A stretch of DNA of 64,000 nucleotides from Microbaculum sp051390635 (GTDB lineage: Bacteria; Pseudomonadota; Alphaproteobacteria; Rhizobiales; Tepidamorphaceae): contig NZ_JBPODT010000002.1 of NCBI RefSeq assembly GCF_051390635.1, forward strand, positions 1,240,001-1,304,000. The letters are read 5' to 3'. Within the stretch, counting starts at the first letter, position 1; each line of letters starts with the position of its first letter. A program made the position numbers and the translations under genes. A model generated the notes under the pieces. That model was not told the DNA's origin. It did not search any database and worked only from the letters and a program-made list of their open reading frames with translations. Positions 59,487 to 64,000 of this stretch are shown in pieces.

Positions 59487-61499
59487 CTACTCGAATTCCA
59501 TGATCACCGCGTCGACGGCGAGGCTGTCGCCCTGGGCGGCGTGAACCTTGGAGACCGTCGCATCGCGCTCGGCGCGCAGCACGTTCTCCATCTTCATCGC
59601 CTCCACGACGGCAAGCGTCTCCCCGGCCTTGACCTCCTGGCCCTCGGCGACGGCGATCGACACGACCAGCCCCGGCATCGGGCAAAGCAGCAGCTTCGAG
59701 GTATCCGGCGGCTCCTTGATCGGCATCAGGGCGGCGAGCTCGGCTTCCGTCTCGGTGAAGACGTCGGCTTCGAGCGATACCCCGCTATGGGCAAGCGCGT
59801 AGCCGGTCAGCGTCGGCTTGACCTGTACAGAGACGCCCTCGCCGTCGATGGTTCCCATCCATACCGGTTTGCCCGGAACCCAATGGGAATGAACGTGCAC
59901 GGGCTTGTCGTCCCCGTCCTCCAGGAAGGCGATCGAGTAATCCGGCATTTCGCCGGACACGGACAGATGAACCTCGCGCCCGTCGAGCCGGACGATGCGC
60001 CGGTTCGGGAACCGGTAGCCCTCGCCGTTCAGCTGACCGGTGATGGCCCGCCTGCGCGTATTGTTGAGATGGTCGACACAGGTCGCGACCGCGCAGATCA
60101 CGCGCTCGGCACGGCCGGAGGGCGCGCGCGGATGGAAACCGTCGGGATATTCCTCGGCGATGAAGGCCGTCGACAGATTGCCGGAGATCCAGCGCGGGTG
60201 CTCCATCAGCGCCGACAGGAACGGGATATTCTGCTGGATGCCCTCGATATAGAAGGCGTCGAGCGCGCGGCTCATGTGCTCGATGGCGCTCTTGCGATCC
60301 GGCCCGTGGGTCACCAGCTTGGCGATCATCGGGTCGTAGAACATCGAGATCTCGCCGCCCTCGTAGACGCCAGTGTCGTTGCGGATCGTCAGACCGTCAT
60401 CGTCGGTGCCCTCCATCGGAGGCTGGTAGCGCACGAGACGGCCCGTCGAGGGCAGGAAGTTGCGGAACGGGTCTTCCGCGTAAACGCGGGACTCGATCGC
60501 CCAGCCGTTGAGCTTGATGTCGCCCTGGCCGAACGGCAGATTCTCGCCCGCCGCGACCCGGATCATCTGCTCGACCAGATCGATGCCGGTGATCATCTCG
60601 GTCACCGGGTGCTCGACCTGCAGGCGGGTGTTCATCTCCAGGAAATAGAAGGACTTGTCCTGGCCGGCGACGAACTCGACGGTTCCCGCTGAGAAGTAGT
60701 CCACGGCCTTGGCCAGCGCGACCGCCTGCTCGCCCATCGCCTTGCGGGTCTTCTCGTCGAGAAGCGGGCTCGGCGCCTCCTCGACCACTTTCTGGTTTCG
60801 CCGCTGGATCGAGCATTCCCGTTCGCCCAGATAGACGACGTTGCCGTGCTTGTCGCCGATCACCTGGATCTCGACGTGGCGCGGGTTCTCGATGAACTTT
60901 TCGATGAACACGCGATCGTCGCCGAACGAGGACTTCGCCTCGGATTTCGCACGGGTGAAGCCTTCGGCCACCTCGTCGGCCGAATAGGCGACGCGCATGC
61001 CCTTGCCGCCACCGCCTGCCGACGCCTTGATCATCACCGGATAGCCGATCTCGTCGGCGATCTTGACGGCTTCCGTCTCGTCCCCAATCACGCCGAGATA
61101 GCCTGGCACGGTCGAAACGCCGGCGGCGTCGGCGGCCTTCTTGGATTCGATCTTGTCGCCCATCGCCTCGATGGCGCCGACCGGCGGGCCGATGAAGGCG
61201 ATACCGGCCTTGTCCAGCGCCTCGGCGAACTTCGAATTCTCCGACAGAAAGCCGTAGCCCGGATGCACCGCTTCCGCGCCTGTCTGGCGGCAGGCGTCAA
61301 GAATCTTGTCGATGATCAGATAGGACTCCGCGGCCGGCGGCGGGCCGATATGCACCGCCTCGTCGGCCATCTCGACGTGCAGCGCATCCTTGTCCGCATC
61401 CGAATAGACCGCGACGGTCGCGATGCCCATCTTCCGGGCGGTCTTGATGACCCGGCAGGCGATCTCGCCACGGTTGGCGATCAGGATCTTTGAGAACAT
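59487..61499 (-). CDS. pccA: Propionyl-CoA carboxylase, biotin-containing alpha subunit
   Basis: 670-residue biotin carboxylase plus carrier protein. The biotin carboxylase domain starts MFSKILIANRGEIACRVIKTARK and has KASAGGGGKGMRV, EKFIENPRHVEIQVIGDKHGNVV, CSIQRRNQKVVEEAPSP and EMNTRLQVEHPVTEMITGIDLVE. A BT linker domain (about 480-570) is typical of PccA, and the biotinyl Lys636 is in VVEAMKMENV. It fixes CO2 on propionyl-CoA for the methylmalonyl-CoA route; the pccB partner is not in this window. Length fits PccA better than the MCC alpha subunit. Confidence 0.93.
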   Translation of the reverse strand: MFSKILIANRGEIACRVIKTARKMGIATVAVYSDADKDALHVEMADEAVHIGPPPAAESYLIIDKILDACRQTGAEAVHPGYGFLSENSKFAEALDKAGIAFIGPPVGAIEAMGDKIESKKAADAAGVSTVPGYLGVIGDETEAVKIADEIGYPVMIKASAGGGGKGMRVAYSADEVAEGFTRAKSEAKSSFGDDRVFIEKFIENPRHVEIQVIGDKHGNVVYLGERECSIQRRNQKVVEEAPSPLLDEKTRKAMGEQAVALAKAVDYFSAGTVEFVAGQDKSFYFLEMNTRLQVEHPVTEMITGIDLVEQMIRVAAGENLPFGQGDIKLNGWAIESRVYAEDPFRNFLPSTGRLVRYQPPMEGTDDDGLTIRNDTGVYEGGEISMFYDPMIAKLVTHGPDRKSAIEHMSRALDAFYIEGIQQNIPFLSALMEHPRWISGNLSTAFIAEEYPDGFHPRAPSGRAERVICAVATCVDHLNNTRRRAITGQLNGEGYRFPNRRIVRLDGREVHLSVSGEMPDYSIAFLEDGDDKPVHVHSHWVPGKPVWMGTIDGEGVSVQVKPTLTGYALAHSGVSLEADVFTETEAELAALMPIKEPPDTSKLLLCPMPGLVVSIAVAEGQEVKAGETLAVVEAMKMENVLRAERDATVSKVHAAQGDSLAVDAVIMEFE

Positions 61500-61596
61500 C
61501 TTCTGTTGGAGCCCCTCGGAATTGCGCGGTCTGGCCGAACGCCAGTCGGTATGGCGCCCCGTCTTTTAATCGTGCCGGGCGCGCCCGTAAATGCTC

Positions 61597-62880
61597 CTAA
61601 CCGGGTATCAGGCCCGGCTGGAGCACCGTGATCCAATAGACTGCGACAGCGACACCGACCGACAGCACCATCGCCACGGCGAAACGGATCGAAAACGCCA
61701 GGCTGCCGGCAATAGCCCCCATCACCGCCTTGGAGAAGGAGTTGGAGAAGCCGACGACCAGAATGGCCAGCACCGCGGTATCCATCGGCATTTCCCCGCC
61801 CGCGTGCCGGGACATCGACAGCGTAATCGCGTCAACATCGGCAAGACCGGCCGCGGCCGCGAGCCAGACCGCGCTGTCGGGCCCGAACCATGCCCGCAGC
61901 GCCGCAGCCAGCAGCATGACGACCCCCAGCAGCGCCGCGAACCGCAGAACGAACCGCAGATCGAAGGGATTGCCGAGATCTGGCGAGGCTTCCGCGTTGT
62001 GCGGATCGATCTGGTGGTTGGCGAACAGAAGCCCGATTCCGCCGGATACCAGGGCGGCTGCACCCAGCGGCAACACGAGCTTCTCGAACAACGCATTGTC
62101 GATCACGGTCGCCACGACGAGGATACGCAGGAACATCACCGCGCCGGCCACCACGGCGCCGCCGGCCAGCAACGCGCTTCGACCGCCATCGTCCTTGGAG
62201 CGCCGCGCCAGGTCGAGCGTCACGGCGGTGGAGGCGACCAGGCCGCCGGCCGCCCCGGCAATCAGCACGCCGCGTTTCTCGCCGACCAGGCGGATAACCA
62301 CATAGCCCGCGAACGAAACGGCGGCAATGAGCACCGCCATCAGCCAGATCTCGTAGGGGTTCAGCGCGTCGAACGGCCCGTAGCCCCTGTTGGGCAGGAT
62401 CGGCAGCGCCACGAAAGTCATGGCCAGCAAGATCACGGCCGAGCGGATCTCCGGCCATGTCAGACGGTTCAGCCAGCCGTGCAGCATGCTCTTGAACGCC
62501 AGAAGGGTGGCGGTCGCGACGCCGCCGGCGGCGGCCACCGTCATGTTGCCGAGAACAGCATAGGCGCCGAGCACGAAGACCAGCATGGCGGCGACCACCG
62601 CGGTGACGCTGTAGTCGTTCTCCGCCTGCCCCTCACGCCACTTGTAGGCGGCGAAGACGGCGCTGAAGGCGACGAAGATCAGGCCGACCGCGATTTCGCT
62701 GATTTCCCGTCCAATCAACCCCGCGATTCCGCCGAGAAGACCGCTCAGCGCAAAGGTCCTCAGGCCCGCCGTCCGGCTGCCCTCCGCGCCGCTGCGCTCC
62801 TTCCAGCCACGCTCGACGCCGACGAGAAAGCCGATCGCGAGTGCCAGGCCCAGACGCTGGAAAAGTTCGAAAAGATCCAT
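61597..62880 (-). CDS. MgtC/SapB and DUF4010 domain membrane protein
   Basis: 427-residue integral membrane protein with about twelve hydrophobic segments. The N-terminal part matches MgtC/SapB (LALAIGFLVGVERGWKER, GLRTFALSGLLGGIAGL), and the C-terminal part matches DUF4010 (AGGLVASTAVTLDLARR, AAAGLADVDAITLSMSRHAGG). The function of this fused family is unknown; MgtC itself is linked to growth at low Mg2+ and to intracellular survival. I chose the ATG at 62880 (MDLFELFQRLG); the open frame extends further but is not family-like. Confidence 0.87.
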   Translation of the reverse strand: MDLFELFQRLGLALAIGFLVGVERGWKERSGAEGSRTAGLRTFALSGLLGGIAGLIGREISEIAVGLIFVAFSAVFAAYKWREGQAENDYSVTAVVAAMLVFVLGAYAVLGNMTVAAAGGVATATLLAFKSMLHGWLNRLTWPEIRSAVILLAMTFVALPILPNRGYGPFDALNPYEIWLMAVLIAAVSFAGYVVIRLVGEKRGVLIAGAAGGLVASTAVTLDLARRSKDDGGRSALLAGGAVVAGAVMFLRILVVATVIDNALFEKLVLPLGAAALVSGGIGLLFANHQIDPHNAEASPDLGNPFDLRFVLRFAALLGVVMLLAAALRAWFGPDSAVWLAAAAGLADVDAITLSMSRHAGGEMPMDTAVLAILVVGFSNSFSKAVMGAIAGSLAFSIRFAVAMVLSVGVAVAVYWITVLQPGLIPG

Positions 62881-63022
62881 ATCTGTTCCGAAACCGTTTT
62901 GGCGGATCATAAGCCCAGATCGCCGGGCGGTCAGTGATATTGAGCGATTTGCCGGAAACACTGGTTTCCGAGCCATAGATTGGTGTAGGCAAAGCGCCTT
63001 CAACCCGATTGGACGCCACTTC

Positions 63023-64000
63023 ATGCCCAACGACACCCCGACCGTCGGCATAGTCAGCCTCGGCTGCCCCAAGGCACTGGTCGATTCCGAGCGCATCCTG
63101 ACCAAACTGCGCTCGCAAGGCTACGCCGTCTCGCCGGACTATGACGGCGCCGATGTCGTCATCGTCAACACCTGCGGCTTCCTCGATTCCGCCAAGGAGG
63201 AGTCGCTGGAAGCGATCGGCGAAGCGATTGCCGAGAACGGCCGGGTGATCGTCACCGGCTGCTTGGGCGTCGAGGAATCCCGTATCCGCGACCAGTTCCC
63301 GGACGTCCTGTCCGTCACCGGCCCGCACCAGTACGAGGCCGTTGTCGGCGCGGTGAACGAGGCGGTGCCGCCCAGGCACGACCCCTTCGTCGACCTCGTT
63401 CCGCCGGAAGGGCTTCGTCTGACCCCGCGCCACTATGCGTATCTGAAGATTTCCGAGGGCTGCAACAATCGCTGCACCTTCTGCATCATCCCGCACATCC
63501 GCGGCGACCTGGTCTCGCGACCGGCCGACCGCGTGCTGATGGAGGCCGAGAAGCTGGTCAAGGCCGGCGTGAAGGAACTGCTGGTGATCAGCCAGGACAC
63601 CTCGGCCTACGGCGTCGACCTCAAGTATGAAGAGAGGGAATACCGGGGACGCCCTGTAAGGACTCGCTTTTTCGACCTGGCCAAGGAACTGGGAGAACTC
63701 GGCGTCTGGGTCCGGATGCACTACGTCTACCCCTATCCGCACGTCGACGAGGTGATCCCGCTGATGGCCGACGGCAAGGTGCTGCCCTACCTCGATATCC
63801 CGTTTCAGCACGCAAGCCCGAACGTGCTGAAAGCGATGCGGCGCCCCGCCCACGCCGAAAAGACGCTCGAGCGCATCCGTCGCTGGCGCGACGTCTGCCC
63901 GGACCTCGCCGTCCGCTCGACCTTCATCGTCGGCTTTCCCGGAGAGACGGACGAGGACTTCGAGGCCCTGCTCGACTTCGTCGCCGAAGCGGATATCGAT
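63023..64000 (+). CDS. rimO: Ribosomal protein S12 methylthiotransferase RimO (3' end cut by window edge)
   Basis: 326 codons of a radical-SAM methylthiotransferase that modifies an aspartate of ribosomal protein S12. The N-terminal UPF0004 domain has the three cluster cysteines C15, C51 and C80 (GCPKALVDSE, NTCGFLDSAKEES, TGCLGVEE). The radical-SAM site is C147-x3-C151-x2-C154 in SEGCNNRCTFCIIP. VRSTFIVGFPGETDEDF is near the cut. A further about 110 residues, including the TRAM domain, should follow. ATG at 63023, MPNDTPTVGIVSLGCPKALV. It is divergent from the MgtC gene. Confidence 0.95.
   Translation, partial: MPNDTPTVGIVSLGCPKALVDSERILTKLRSQGYAVSPDYDGADVVIVNTCGFLDSAKEESLEAIGEAIAENGRVIVTGCLGVEESRIRDQFPDVLSVTGPHQYEAVVGAVNEAVPPRHDPFVDLVPPEGLRLTPRHYAYLKISEGCNNRCTFCIIPHIRGDLVSRPADRVLMEAEKLVKAGVKELLVISQDTSAYGVDLKYEEREYRGRPVRTRFFDLAKELGELGVWVRMHYVYPYPHVDEVIPLMADGKVLPYLDIPFQHASPNVLKAMRRPAHAEKTLERIRRWRDVCPDLAVRSTFIVGFPGETDEDFEALLDFVAEADID

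Overview
The window is a GC-rich (roughly 65% by eye), densely packed chromosomal segment of an alphaproteobacterium, most likely of the order Hyphomicrobiales (Rhizobiales). Signs of this are the order clpP-clpX-lon-hupB-tRNA-Val, a glnB-glnA pair behind a sigma-54 promoter, a suf operon of the rhizobial type with a candidate Irr (iron control element) box, gnnA/gnnB-like genes for a diamino-sugar lipid A, and a TadG-like von Willebrand protein. I call 60 protein genes, one 13-codon leader-like ORF, four tRNAs and one pseudogene. Genes cut by the window edges are a hydantoinase/oxoprolinase subunit (left) and rimO (right). I see no phage, IS element or CRISPR array.

Region by region: 1-3.4 kb holds a HyuA-type ATPase subunit with its own XRE-cupin regulator, then an empty stretch. 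3.5-11 kb is protein quality control (trigger factor, ClpP, ClpX, Lon), HU and three tRNAs (Asp, Val, Leu-TAG), all on the minus strand with clear terminators. 11.2-14.6 kb has a small membrane protein, a TadG-like VWA protein and the NAD(P)HX repair enzyme. 14.8-16.8 kb is nitrogen control and assimilation (PII, glutamine synthetase). 16.8-25.3 kb is mixed: topoisomerase IV subunit B, a hydrolase, two exported small proteins, a DEAD-box helicase, a diguanylate cyclase and a TfoX-domain protein.

25.4-32.3 kb is an eight-gene iron-sulfur assembly operon (NifS/IscS-like desulfurase, SufB, SufC, SufD, SufS, SufT, SufA) read leftwards from a control region holding the Irr-box candidate. Branched-chain/odd-chain acyl-CoA catabolism is scattered over the rest: methylcrotonyl-CoA carboxylase beta (33.4 kb), isovaleryl-CoA dehydrogenase (43.4 kb), an AidB-like acyl-CoA dehydrogenase with a PaaI thioesterase and a MerR (LiuR-like) regulator (45-47.6 kb), and propionyl-CoA carboxylase alpha (59.5 kb). 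Between them are a rhodanese/cupin pair, an amino-acid permease, an aldo/keto reductase, an unusually long cation diffusion facilitator and a membrane diguanylate cyclase.

47.7-53 kb carries a GH25 lysozyme and a tight operon mgtE-gnnA-gnnB-acetyltransferase that links magnesium uptake with probable lipid A diaminoglucose synthesis. 54-56 kb is the most unusual spot: an AT-richer sulfotransferase-TPR gene lies between an intact FAD oxidoreductase gene and a decayed second copy of that oxidoreductase's 5' end, next to tRNA-Leu(GAG). The right end has an orphan FliN-like protein, lipB, acyP, cfa, pccA, a MgtC/DUF4010 membrane protein and rimO. Two intergenic stretches (44.6-45.0 and 57.6-58.0 kb) and one short one (33.3 kb) are filled with members of the same dispersed palindromic repeats.
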